The notes beneath the pieces were generated by a model. That model was not told the DNA's origin and searched no databases. It saw only the letters and a list, made by a program, of their open reading frames with translations. A stretch of 10,474 nucleotides of DNA from an uncultured Succinatimonas sp. (GTDB lineage Bacteria; Pseudomonadota; Gammaproteobacteria; Enterobacterales; Succinivibrionaceae): NCBI GenBank assembly GCA_900548485.1, contig URKL01000040.1, positions 1-10,474 of the forward strand, written 5' to 3'. The translations under genes and the position numbers were made by a program. Below are positions 1 to 8,432 of the stretch, in pieces. Numbering within the stretch: position 1 is the first letter of the stretch; each line of letters starts with the position of its first letter.

Positions 1-205
1 GTACTAATTTCGGAACGCAATATCGTAATTCTCGTGAGGGAAGTTATTATGGAGACCTTTAGCGTTTTTATGTGCTTATACAAAAATTAGTTTTTAGCTA
101 ATTTTGTCTTTGTAACTAACTTGTCTTGCAAAAAAATCCTTTTTAAAGATATTTTACTAGATAAACATTAGTTTATTGAAGGCACCTTATCTAATTATAA
201 AAAAA
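1..205. other. Left-edge non-coding stretch, possible tail of a plus-strand gene
   Basis: No complete gene is visible here. In plus frame 3, bases 3-59 read without interruption as TNFGTQYRNSREGSYYGDL before a TAG at 60-62, which could be the C-terminus of a gene entering from the left. Plus frame 1 is also open to a TAG at 88-90, so the assignment is weak. After it, an AT-rich inverted repeat (83-90 paired with 98-105, 8 bp, 7-base loop) could be a poor plus-strand terminator. Bases 106-198 are AT-rich with nothing recognisable. If the tail is real, the upstream gene converges on purB. Confidence 0.25.
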
Positions 206-228
206 AGGCAACATAAAAAATGTTGCCT
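199..228 (-). terminator. Intrinsic terminator, distal of two after purB
   Basis: An 8-bp perfect stem (206-213 with 221-228, AGGCAACA and its complement) has a 7-base loop. On the minus strand it is followed directly by a run of eight T (206 down to 199), the classic rho-independent form. It lies about 70 bases past the purB stop and reads in the purB direction. Confidence 0.85.
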
Positions 229-268
229 GTGTCAAATCTTGTTGGCAGATTTTCTAAAAAAACATTAT

Positions 269-293
269 AAAATGAGGACATAGTCCTCATTTT
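269..293 (-). terminator. Hairpin terminator, proximal of two after purB
   Basis: An 11-bp perfect inverted repeat (269-279 with 283-293) with a 3-base loop begins 7 bases after the purB stop codon. The outer four pairs are A-T, so both strands end in a short T run; the plus-strand side continues one T further. It can act as the first terminator of the nudJ-mnmA-hflD-purB operon and might also stop plus-strand transcription arriving from the left. Confidence 0.7.
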
Positions 294-299
294 TATCTC

Positions 300-1685
<1,386 letters not shown>

Positions 1686-2351
1686 TTAATTTAAAATTCC
1701 GGAAGTAGCGCCTCTACGGGCACACTCAACAATTGCCTTGCGGCGGAAAAAGAGAAAACGACGGCGGCCACCTAATTGACGCCACAATACAACCGCACGA
1801 ATACCAGATAGTAATAATGCACGGATCCTGTCTTGATTTACAGGATTACTCAAATATTGCTCCTCACCATAAATAATCAGTTTTTGGAAATTAGGACTGA
1901 TTAAAGATTGGTAAAGAGAAGAAAAATCTTTTATGTAATTGTTATCTAAAATAATTTCAGGAGAAGCATCTAGATAATTAGGTTCATTAGCCAAAATATT
2001 GGTGCTAAGCCTATCAATTTCAGAACCCATACGATTGAAGATCTCGCCATTACGAGAGATATTTACTTCTAAGGCGATAATCTTAAGCGCATTTTGAGTA
2101 ATAGCAATAGTCTCTGAGGTTTTATTTCCCATTGTTCTATCAAAGCTATCTACAAGCTGTTTAAAACCAGTCATAAGACGGCCTGGGGAGTAAATATCTT
2201 CAACACTTTGGGGATTTGTGACTAATAGGCCTCGGACTACCGCGGCAGCTGCGTGCTCATCCATATAACCTGTATTAGCAACACGGCTAATTTGGGCACA
2301 GCATTGAAACAAAGCTGCCAGAGCAATAGTTTCGCCCTTAATATCTGCCAT
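1686..2351 (-). CDS. hflD: HflD, high-frequency lysogenization protein homolog
   Basis: A 221-residue, mainly helical protein of the HflD (formerly YcfC) family; E. coli HflD is 213 aa. In E. coli it is a peripheral membrane protein that binds phage lambda CII and lowers lysogenization; its housekeeping role is not settled. The best-conserved part is near the C-terminus, where residues about 176-198 (RALLLSGIRAVVLWRQLGG and following) match the family pattern of a hydrophobic helix followed by a basic stretch. The N-terminal half is divergent. AAGGAGT lies just before the ATG at 2351. It sits 22 bases after mnmA and 18 bases before the purB start, the same neighbours as in E. coli, which supports the assignment more than overall similarity does. 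Confidence 0.93.
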   Translation of the reverse strand: MADIKGETIALAALFQCCAQISRVANTGYMDEHAAAAVVRGLLVTNPQSVEDIYSPGRLMTGFKQLVDSFDRTMGNKTSETIAITQNALKIIALEVNISRNGEIFNRMGSEIDRLSTNILANEPNYLDASPEIILDNNYIKDFSSLYQSLISPNFQKLIIYGEEQYLSNPVNQDRIRALLLSGIRAVVLWRQLGGRRRFLFFRRKAIVECARRGATSGILN

Positions 2352-2373
2352 TAAAGTACTCCTTATAAATAAT

Positions 2374-3495
2374 TTAGTTTTTTAAAGCCTTATCAATCAC
2401 AGCTCCGCCTAGGCAATCCGCATCTTGATAGAATACTACTGATTGACCTGGGGCAACTGCAGCGACTTTATTGTCAAACTTAACCTCAAGACCATTTGCG
2501 TGAGGGTAAATTGTACAAGCAACATCAGGTTGGCGATAGCGGATTTTGCAGGTACATTTTAAAGGCAAAGATGGTTCTTCAATGATCCAAGAAGGCTTCA
2601 CAGCTAATAAACCATAAGCCATTAAGGCATCATTAGAATGTCCTTGAGTTACGATTAAGGTATTGTGTTTAATATCTTTATCAACTACATACCAAGGCTG
2701 ACCGTTACCATCGCTAGTTCCACCAATATTTAAGCCCTTGCGTTGACCTATAGTTGCATACATAAGACCATTGTGAGTACCAACTACTTTGCCATCTAAA
2801 GTCTTAATCGGACCTGGCTTTGCAGGTAGATATTGCGAGAGAAATTGTCTAAAGCGCTTTTCGCCGATAAAACAAATACCAGTTGAATCTTTTTTAGTGG
2901 CAGTATCAAGGCCTCGCTCTGCAGCCATTGCGCGTACTAAAGGCTTTTCTAAATGGCCAACCGGGAACAAAACTTTTTCTAGGACATTATGTTCAATGGC
3001 GTGGAGAAAATAGCTTTGATCTTTATTGCCATCAGCACCACGTAAAAGGTGAGCATGCGGGAGATTGAAGCTTCTTTGGCAATAATGTCCGGTAGCAATA
3101 TAATCGGCTTTTAAAACCTTAATGGCATAATCCATAAAGGCTTTAAATTTAATTTCACGGTTACAAAGAATATCTGGGTTTGGAGTTCTACCAGCAGCAT
3201 ATTCAGATAAAAAGATCTCAAAAACATTATCCCAATATTCTGCAGCAAAATTGATTGTTTTAAGTTCTATTCCTAATTTATCGCAAACCTTTTGGGCATC
3301 ATCGCGATCTTTTGCGGCAGCACAGTAAGATTCATTGTCATCCTCTTCCCAATTTTTCATAAAAAGGGCAGTGACATGCATACCGTTTTCTTTTAACAAA
3401 GCAGCACTTAAAGAGGAATCAACACCGCCAGATAAGCCTACCACGACTTCTTTTCCGGCAAGCTCTTCATAGGGTATACGGGCATCGAATTGCAT
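2374..3495 (-). CDS. mnmA: tRNA-specific 2-thiouridylase MnmA
   Basis: Cytosolic enzyme that adenylates and then thiolates U34 in the anticodon wobble position of tRNA Lys, Glu and Gln, receiving sulfur from the Tus relay in gammaproteobacteria. The 373-residue product (E. coli 368) has the PP-loop SGGVDSS at residues 22-28, the NPDILC motif with catalytic Cys111, [10 protein letters not shown] at 156-165 and the second catalytic cysteine in [11 protein letters not shown] at Cys208; all key residues are present. The ATG at 3495 is chosen. A TTG seven codons upstream is in frame but would overlap the end of nudJ. The ATG follows the nudJ stop by one base and has only a weak ribosome site, so translation is probably coupled to nudJ. 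Confidence 0.98.
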   Translation of the reverse strand: MQFDARIPYEELAGKEVVVGLSGGVDSSLSAALLKENGMHVTALFMKNWEEDDNESYCAAAKDRDDAQKVCDKLGIELKTINFAAEYWDNVFEIFLSEYAAGRTPNPDILCNREIKFKAFMDYAIKVLKADYIATGHYCQRSFNLPHAHLLRGADGNKDQSYFLHAIEHNVLEKVLFPVGHLEKPLVRAMAAERGLDTATKKDSTGICFIGEKRFRQFLSQYLPAKPGPIKTLDGKVVGTHNGLMYATIGQRKGLNIGGTSDGNGQPWYVVDKDIKHNTLIVTQGHSNDALMAYGLLAVKPSWIIEEPSLPLKCTCKIRYRQPDVACTIYPHANGLEVKFDNKVAAVAPGQSVVFYQDADCLGGAVIDKALKN

Positions 3496-3496
3496 A

Positions 3497-3964
3497 TTAT
3501 GACTTAACAGTATCAATAAGACTTAAAGGTAAACGTTGACCGGCAAAATAGGCATCAAAGTTACGGCCTACAAGACGGGTTCTCCACAAGTCTTTTTTCT
3601 CGTAGATTTCTTCTTTAGTGTACCACTTGACGTCTAAAATCTCATGATCTGGATCATTTGCTTTTAAATTTTCAGGTAAATTCTTAATACGTGCTTCAAA
3701 GCAGAAACGATAGATAGTCTCGTAATCTTTGACATAATCGTCAATACTTATAAGACTTAAAAGTTCCACCTCGCAACCAGTTTCTTCACGTCCTTCACGT
3801 AAAGCAGCTTCGATGATACTTTCTTGTTTTTCAATATGACCTGCAGGATTGCCAAAAACAAGGCGATTATCCTGATCTTCGTTGTATTCTTCAACTACTA
3901 AATATTTACCGTCATGTTCAATAATGAGGGCAACAGTGGCAAAGGGTTTAAATCTTTCTGACAT
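3497..3964 (-). CDS. nudJ: Nudix hydrolase NudJ (phosphatase NudJ / YmfB family)
   Basis: A 155-residue Nudix protein. E. coli NudJ (153 aa) hydrolyses nucleoside di- and triphosphates and the thiamine precursor HMP-PP. The Nudix box occupies residues 42-64: G42, E48, R56-E57, E60-E61 and G63 are all in place, so the metal-binding glutamates are intact. The two usually hydrophobic box positions are G58 and C64. The start is the ATG at 3964, with AAAGGAG six bases upstream. It is the first gene of the operon, and its position directly before mnmA is as in E. coli, which is why NudJ is preferred over other Nudix families. The exact substrate cannot be read from the sequence. Confidence 0.92.
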   Translation of the reverse strand: MSERFKPFATVALIIEHDGKYLVVEEYNEDQDNRLVFGNPAGHIEKQESIIEAALREGREETGCEVELLSLISIDDYVKDYETIYRFCFEARIKNLPENLKANDPDHEILDVKWYTKEEIYEKKDLWRTRLVGRNFDAYFAGQRLPLSLIDTVKS

Positions 3965-3981
3965 GCATATCTCCTTTATCC

Positions 3982-4022
3982 GCTAATTTTAGCAAAAAGC
4001 AAGCCAAGCCCCAAATTTTAGC
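3982..4022 (-). promoter_or_regulatory. Candidate promoter/operator region of the nudJ-mnmA-hflD-purB operon
   Basis: Between the ABC-operon terminator and nudJ there are about 66 bases. On the minus strand they contain TAAAAT inside a near-palindrome (3982-3993, GCTAA-two bases-TTAGC), a plausible -10 with no good -35. The nonamer GCTAAAATT occurs twice, 29 bases apart (3985-3993 and 4014-4022). Because a strong terminator lies upstream, a promoter must be somewhere here; its exact position is a guess. Confidence 0.35.
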
Positions 4023-4023
4023 T

Positions 4024-4050
4024 AAAAAAAACGCGACAATAATGTCGCGT
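4024..4050 (-). terminator. Intrinsic terminator of the ABC transporter operon
   Basis: An 8-bp GC-rich perfect stem (4031-4038 with 4043-4050, ACGCGACA and its complement) with a 4-base loop is followed on the minus strand by seven further T (4030 to 4024). It starts 25 bases after the ATPase stop codon, so it ends the transporter transcript and insulates the nudJ operon. Confidence 0.92.
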
Positions 4051-4074
4051 TAAATACAGTTTTAATTTGTTTAA

Positions 4075-5199
4075 TTAACTACGTCTTTCAATAATTGATT
4101 TGCCGCTTTTTTTATCAAAGAGATAGATTTTATTGATATCAAAAAAGAAGTCATGCTCATCATTTGCACGTAATGAATCATCAGCTTTTACTCTTATGCA
4201 TAATTTGCCAGCATCATTAGTACAGTGCAAGTAAGCATCAGCACCTAAAAGTTCACGTACATCAATACGGGCATGAATTTTGGCATAATTTTTAGATTCA
4301 GCTTTTTTAGGCAGATCTATACATAAACTTTCAGGTCGCAAACCTAAGATAAGCTCTCTTGATGGTAATTGTTCTTGGCGTAGATTGAACTTTAAATTAT
4401 CTGGTAATTTAAAAATAGAACGACCAGCATTTAAATATAAAAAATCGCCTTGGGTTAAAATTTCTGCCTCAATAAAGTTCATCTGTGGAGAACCAATAAA
4501 ACTTGCGACAAACATATTATCTGGATATAGGTAGAGATTTTCTGGGGTATCAACCTGCATAATCTTCCCTTTATTCATAACTACGATACGATCTGCCATA
4601 GTCATAGCTTCTATTTGATCGTGAGTTACATAGATAAAGGTAGTATCTAATCTTTGATGTAATTTTATAAGCTCAGTGCGCATATGTGTACGCAGTTTAG
4701 CGTCAAGATTTGATAATGGTTCATCAAAGAGAAATACTTCGGGATTTCTAACCATTGCACGGCCTAAAGCTACACGTTGACGCTGACCTCCTGAAAGAGC
4801 GCCAGGTTTGCGACCTAAAAGCTCTTTGATCTCTAAAATTTCAGCAACCTCATCGACACGTTTTGAAATCTTATCTTGAGGAACTTTGGCAAGCTTGAGG
4901 GCAAATCCCATATTTTGCGCAACAGTCATATGTGGATAGAGAGCATAGCTTTGAAATACCATTGCAATATTACGTTCACGAGCTGGAATATCATTAACCA
5001 CACGATCACCAATTTTTAAAATTCCACCTGTGATAGTTTCAAGTCCAGCAATCATACGTAAGGTAGTAGATTTACCACAACCTGAAGGACCTACTAATAC
5101 TAAGAATTCTTTATCACGAATTTCTAAATTAAGGTCGGAAATAATTGCATGAAGAGGGCTGTATTTTTTTTCTAAATTACAAATAGAAATGGCGGACAT
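4075..5199 (-). CDS. CUT1-type sugar ABC transporter ATPase (MalK/UgpC/MsmX family)
   Basis: The cytoplasmic ATPase subunit that powers uptake through the two permeases encoded upstream. The 374 residues have the length of MalK (371). Visible elements are Walker A GPSGCGKST at 37-45, the Q-loop at Q83, the signature LSGGQ at 135-139, Walker B ending in D159-E160, the D-loop SNLD at 163-166 and the H-loop H193. These are followed by the OB-type regulatory domain with NMFVASFIGSPQMNF at 228-242 and RPES at 288-291, the layout typical of carbohydrate (CUT1) ATPases. The start codon lies 6 bases after the stop of the preceding permease with no clear ribosome site, suggesting translational coupling. 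Family members are often shared between transporters, so it does not reveal the substrate. Confidence 0.95.
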   Translation of the reverse strand: MSAISICNLEKKYSPLHAIISDLNLEIRDKEFLVLVGPSGCGKSTTLRMIAGLETITGGILKIGDRVVNDIPARERNIAMVFQSYALYPHMTVAQNMGFALKLAKVPQDKISKRVDEVAEILEIKELLGRKPGALSGGQRQRVALGRAMVRNPEVFLFDEPLSNLDAKLRTHMRTELIKLHQRLDTTFIYVTHDQIEAMTMADRIVVMNKGKIMQVDTPENLYLYPDNMFVASFIGSPQMNFIEAEILTQGDFLYLNAGRSIFKLPDNLKFNLRQEQLPSRELILGLRPESLCIDLPKKAESKNYAKIHARIDVRELLGADAYLHCTNDAGKLCIRVKADDSLRANDEHDFFFDINKIYLFDKKSGKSIIERRS

Positions 5200-5205
5200 G
5201 GCTAA

Positions 5206-6072
5206 TTAAACCTGTTTTTTGAAGTTATAGCGGATGTAGAAGGCGGCGATAAAGAGAATAATAATGGTCATAATTACAGATGCGGCAGAACCATAACCTA
5301 TCTTTAAAGCCTGTGTACCAAAGTGATAGATATATTGGGTAACGGTAGCTGTGGTATTAGCCGGTCCACCTCCGGTTAAGATATTGATTTTGTCAAACAG
5401 GCGGAAAGAATCAATAGCGCGCAAAATTGCAGCTAAATAAATACTGCCTGATATTGCAGGTAAGGTGATATAGCGAAATTGCTGAAAAGCATTAGCTCCA
5501 TCAATGGCGGCTGCTTCATATTGATCTTTGCGTACACATTGTAAAGCTGCGTAAATCAATAAAAATGAAAAAGGGGTGTATTGCCAAAAATCGATAAGCA
5601 AAATACAAAAAAATGCTGTTTTAGGATTATTCAACCAATTGACTGCGTCTAAATTGAAAATAGCAAAAATTTCATTGACTAAGCCATCGTGATTGGCAAG
5701 CATGATTTGCCAGATCAATGCGACTGTTACAGGAGGAATCAAGGTTGGAATCAAAACTAAGGTGCGTAAGGTCTTTTTAAATTTAACAATTGAATTTAAA
5801 AAGAGAGCTAGAAGCAGACCTGCACCTACCTCAGTGATAACAGCTAGTAATGTAAAGGTTACAGTGTTATAGAGTGCCATTAAAAAGTACTCGTCATTTA
5901 AGATATCTTGATAATTATCAATACCAATGAAGCGAGTTGGGCGCAATGACAAAAAGTAATAGTCACTGAAGCTATAGTAAATGATAAATCCTAAAGGAAA
6001 CATGGTCATTAAGGCAAAGATCAATGTTGCCGGAGAGACCATTAAAAAGGAAAAAAATTTGGGTTTTTGCAT
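5206..6072 (-). CDS. CUT1 ABC transporter permease, MalF/UgpA-like
   Basis: Inner-membrane subunit of a carbohydrate importer, 288 residues with about six hydrophobic segments (roughly 10-34, 66-94, 104-126, 152-178, 205-222 and 256-283). The EAA loop that contacts the ATPase is present as EAAAIDGA at 186-193, ending in LP at 204-205. The short N-terminus without MalF's large periplasmic loop makes it UgpA/LacF-like rather than true MalF. No ribosome site is visible before the ATG at 6072, and a hairpin lies 17 bases upstream. It is separated from the binding-protein gene by 44 bases and from the ATPase gene by 6. Confidence 0.94.
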   Translation of the reverse strand: MQKPKFFSFLMVSPATLIFALMTMFPLGFIIYYSFSDYYFLSLRPTRFIGIDNYQDILNDEYFLMALYNTVTFTLLAVITEVGAGLLLALFLNSIVKFKKTLRTLVLIPTLIPPVTVALIWQIMLANHDGLVNEIFAIFNLDAVNWLNNPKTAFFCILLIDFWQYTPFSFLLIYAALQCVRKDQYEAAAIDGANAFQQFRYITLPAISGSIYLAAILRAIDSFRLFDKINILTGGGPANTTATVTQYIYHFGTQALKIGYGSAASVIMTIIILFIAAFYIRYNFKKQV

Positions 6073-6088
6073 AAATTTTAGAAAATAG

Positions 6089-6111
6089 AAACCGCCTTTA
6101 AAAGGCGGTTT
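6089..6111. terminator. Intercistronic GC-rich hairpin between binding-protein and permease genes
   Basis: A 9-bp perfect stem (6089-6097 with 6103-6111, AAACCGCCT and its complement) lies 5 bases after the binding-protein stop. On the minus strand it is followed by TTTCTATTTTC, an interrupted U tract that suggests only partial termination or RNA 3'-end protection. On the plus strand the following T run is uninterrupted, so it would stop antisense transcription better. Hairpins between binding-protein and permease genes are known to set subunit ratios, for example malE-malF in E. coli. Confidence 0.65.
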
Positions 6112-6116
6112 TTTAA

Positions 6117-7340
6117 TTACTTGATTACTTTTTCAATGGCTTTTTGGGCATCAATTAAAGCCTGTTTAGCACTCTTAGTACCAGAGAGGGCATTTGATAA
6201 CTCAATACCATAAACGTTCTCAATTTCACCCCAAAGTTCGGTGCGCGGACGAACCTTGGAATTTTGAGTGCCGGCTAATAATGTTGCGTAGAATGGATAT
6301 TTAGCGCTTAATTCTTTATCGTTAAATACGGAGATACGGGTCGGAACTGCTCCCTTATCGGCAGCGGCTTTTTGTACCTCAGATGAGGTTAAGTATTTTA
6401 AAAGTTCAATAGCTAAATCTTTATTTTGAGTATTAGCAGTAACACCCATCATCCAGTTACCGATAACGCCTGAGCTATAAGATTCGCTCTGAGCATTTAC
6501 CTTTCCTGGAATTACAGCATAAGCTGCGGAGGTATCAGAGCCAGAGATAAACCAGCTAGGCCAGCCTAAAGCCATAGCGGCTTTACCTGATGAAACAGAG
6601 GCAACAATATCATTTTTCTCATAATTGCTACCAGTTTTAGCTAATTCTAAATAGAGATTTAATGATGCAAGACCTTTTTCGGTGTTGACAGTAACATTCC
6701 AATTGTCATCGAAGACATCACCACCAAAAGCCCATAAAAGTGGCATATAGTCGCCGACAATAGGATTGCCCTGTTGACCACGAACTACATAACCTAAGGT
6801 ACCCTGAGACTGAGCTTTTTTAGCAATGTTATAAACATCATCCCAATTATCAGGAGCTTTTTCATAACCTAAATTTTTAAGTACATCCTGGTTGAAGAAT
6901 AATAAGGTAACGTTGCCTGCAAAGGGGAGAGCATAGGTATCGCCTTGAGCATAAGGATCTTTACCGATATCTAAGGAAATCTTAACAAAATCAGTATCAT
7001 CGGTGTAACCATTTTGAGTTAAATTGCATAAAACACCGGCTTTTGCGAATTCTGGAATCCAAGGATCGTCAAGCATGACTAAGTCAAAAGCACCATCACT
7101 AGCGCGAGAATCTAAAGCAATTTTTTGCTTCAAATCAGCATTTTCAAGGCCCATTACCTCAATTTCGACATTATGTTCTTTTTCAAACTTAGCCTTTACA
7201 GCATTGATAACATCAACATGAGAGCCACCACGAGCGGCGATAACAAGCTTTTGCAGATCTGCAGCAAAGGCAGAATTGATGCTCATAAATGATGGTAAGG
7301 TGCATAAAACAGTAGCAATAACGGTTTTCTTAAATTTCAT
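6117..7340 (-). CDS. Periplasmic sugar-binding protein of the CUT1 ABC transporter (family 1 SBP)
   Basis: Binds the substrate in the periplasm and delivers it to the two permeases. The 407 residues begin with a clear Sec signal peptide (MKFKK, hydrophobic core, SAFA then ADL; predicted cut after residue 26). There is no lipobox, so the protein is soluble, as expected with an outer membrane. The mature part has the family layout: a central NVTLLFFNQDVLKNLGY stretch and a C-terminal KVRPRTELWGEIENVYG segment, a pattern common in sugar-binding proteins of this family. The start is the ATG at 7340, with AGGAG five bases upstream; the longer in-frame reading to 7376 would spoil the signal peptide. 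It follows the first permease gene by 16 bases. The bound sugar cannot be read from the sequence. Confidence 0.93.
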   Translation of the reverse strand: MKFKKTVIATVLCTLPSFMSINSAFAADLQKLVIAARGGSHVDVINAVKAKFEKEHNVEIEVMGLENADLKQKIALDSRASDGAFDLVMLDDPWIPEFAKAGVLCNLTQNGYTDDTDFVKISLDIGKDPYAQGDTYALPFAGNVTLLFFNQDVLKNLGYEKAPDNWDDVYNIAKKAQSQGTLGYVVRGQQGNPIVGDYMPLLWAFGGDVFDDNWNVTVNTEKGLASLNLYLELAKTGSNYEKNDIVASVSSGKAAMALGWPSWFISGSDTSAAYAVIPGKVNAQSESYSSGVIGNWMMGVTANTQNKDLAIELLKYLTSSEVQKAAADKGAVPTRISVFNDKELSAKYPFYATLLAGTQNSKVRPRTELWGEIENVYGIELSNALSGTKSAKQALIDAQKAIEKVIK

Positions 7341-7356
7341 AATAACTCCTAAATAA

Positions 7357-8193
7357 TTATTCTTTAACAGCACCATTAGAGAGGCCTGCTAAGAGAAAAT
7401 TCTGGGCAAAAAACACGAAAATAATGATTGGAACTAATGACACTAAACCACCTGCAGCAATAGCACCCCATTGAGTTAATTCTTGTTCAGAATTCATGGT
7501 GGCCAAGGCTAGAGGTATAGTGAATTGCGATGATGACTGTACGAAAATCACACCATAAAGGTATTCATTCCATGAGGTCATAAAAGATAGAATGCCAACG
7601 GCGGCAATGCCTGGTAAAACCTGTGGTAATACAATTTTGGTAAAGAGTTGTAATTCTGTAGCACCATCAATTAAAGCGCTTTCTTCAACCTCTTTAGGTA
7701 AGGAGGCAAAGAATGACAACATAAACCAAATGATAAAAGGTGTTAGAGCAAGAATATGGCATAGAATGATAGGAATACGGGTTGAGCCAATTCTAGCTTC
7801 TGTCATCATGATAAATAGCGGAATGGCAAAGGCTATCGGTGGGAGAATGCGTACTAGCAACACCCAGAAAATCATGAAGCGTCTGTAGATAAAGTTAAAA
7901 CGTGGACGGGCTAGGATATATGAACAACAAAGACCTATAGCTAATGACAAAGTTAAAGCACAAGCTGTGACAATAATGCTATTGAAAAGTGCTGTAGCAA
8001 AATGTTTTTTTGTAAATAGATTTATGAAGTTATCAAACGAAAAGGAGCGCGGATAAAAAGAGAATCCTGCGTTTAAATCATCCCCCGATCTGATTGATAA
8101 TGTCAGCATCCAATAGACGGGAAATAAAGTCCAAACTAGGATGATAATTGCAATAAAGATTTTTAATAATTTTGTTTTTGTTGACGTATTCAT
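7357..8193 (-). CDS. CUT1 ABC transporter permease, MalG/UgpE-like
   Basis: Second membrane subunit of the importer, 278 residues with about six hydrophobic stretches (about 9-33, 68-93, 105-130, 138-163, 190-211 and 245-270). The EAA loop reads EVEESALIDGA at 168-178 and ends ILP near 188-190, with a normal spacing. It is the first gene of the operon, ahead of the binding protein, whereas in most CUT1 operons the binding protein leads. The ATG at 8193 is chosen; a TTG at 8205 is in frame four codons earlier. The only Shine-Dalgarno-like sequence is a weak GGA around 8204-8202, so the exact start is uncertain. The start codon lies inside one arm of a 12-bp inverted repeat. Confidence 0.93.
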   Translation of the reverse strand: MNTSTKTKLLKIFIAIIILVWTLFPVYWMLTLSIRSGDDLNAGFSFYPRSFSFDNFINLFTKKHFATALFNSIIVTACALTLSLAIGLCCSYILARPRFNFIYRRFMIFWVLLVRILPPIAFAIPLFIMMTEARIGSTRIPIILCHILALTPFIIWFMLSFFASLPKEVEESALIDGATELQLFTKIVLPQVLPGIAAVGILSFMTSWNEYLYGVIFVQSSSQFTIPLALATMNSEQELTQWGAIAAGGLVSLVPIIIFVFFAQNFLLAGLSNGAVKE

Positions 8194-8247
8194 ATAACAG
8201 TCCAAACGTTGATAGCGCTGGGTATTTTAAAAAAAGACTGTTATATG
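8191..8247. repeat. 12-bp perfect inverted repeat spanning the transporter operon start
   Basis: Bases 8191-8202 (CATATAACAGTC) are the exact reverse complement of 8236-8247, with 33 bases between. The right arm contains TATAAC on the minus strand (8245-8240), a candidate -10, and the left arm contains the permease start codon. Between the arms lie a T7 run and a degenerate palindrome centred on AGCGCT (8214-8219) that resembles the CG-centred operators of LacI/GalR regulators. It may be a two-site operator or, if transcription starts further upstream, a leader hairpin that hides the start codon. Confidence 0.6.
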
Positions 8248-8327
8248 TATGCTTGGTTTAAGTAAAACTTGTGTAAAATCAGAAAAAATATCTGTTTGTT
8301 ATATTGATGTTTTATTTGATTTTTGTA

Positions 8328-8346
8328 AATAAGAGCTACTCTTATT
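8328..8346. terminator. Small hairpin, possible second terminator after the hydrolase gene
   Basis: An 8-bp perfect stem (8328-8335 with 8339-8346, AATAAGAG and its complement) encloses a 3-base loop. On the minus strand it is followed by TTACAAAAA, so the U tract is poor. Termination is possible but not strongly supported. Confidence 0.35.
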
Positions 8347-8355
8347 AAGGGTGGG

Positions 8356-8393
8356 AATTTTAAGATTTACACAGGAGTGTAAATCTTAAAATT
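8356..8393. terminator. Long perfect hairpin after the hydrolase gene
   Basis: Bases 8356-8372 and 8377-8393 form a 17-bp perfect inverted repeat with a 4-base loop (AGGA on the plus strand). It begins 40 bases past the stop codon of the MBL-fold gene. Neither strand has a proper U tract after it, so it is either an unusual terminator, an RNA 3'-end stabiliser, or a DNA-level site. No second copy was noticed in the window. Confidence 0.5.
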
Positions 8394-8432
8394 TGAAAAA
8401 CTTATCTAAAAAAAATCTTGTACTTATTTAGC

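Larger units (their letters stand above)
8206..8432. other. Intergenic region between hydrolase gene and transporter operon
   Basis: About 230 AT-rich bases without a supported gene. From the hydrolase side it holds a T8 run on the minus strand (about 8408-8415), a 17-bp hairpin (8356-8393), a smaller 8-bp hairpin (8328-8346), and then about 80 bases of AT-rich leader/promoter DNA ending in the inverted repeat at the first permease gene. Short open frames on the plus strand (for example 13 codons from 8307) have no ribosome site and are not called. Confidence 0.6.

Noticed and set aside
2789..3013. Plus-strand open frame of 74 codons inside mnmA
   Set aside because: It lies wholly opposite a well-conserved gene, and the protein resembles nothing known; it is a shadow of mnmA coding.
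7024..7221. Plus-strand open frame of 65 codons opposite the binding-protein gene
   Set aside because: Antisense shadow of a clear gene, with no supporting motif.
7592..7888. Plus-strand open frame of 98 codons opposite the first permease gene
   Set aside because: Antisense shadow of the permease gene; the protein has no recognisable domain.
8307..8348. Possible 13-codon plus-strand peptide in the transporter intergenic region
   Set aside because: No ribosome site, overlaps a hairpin, and runs against the direction of all neighbouring genes.
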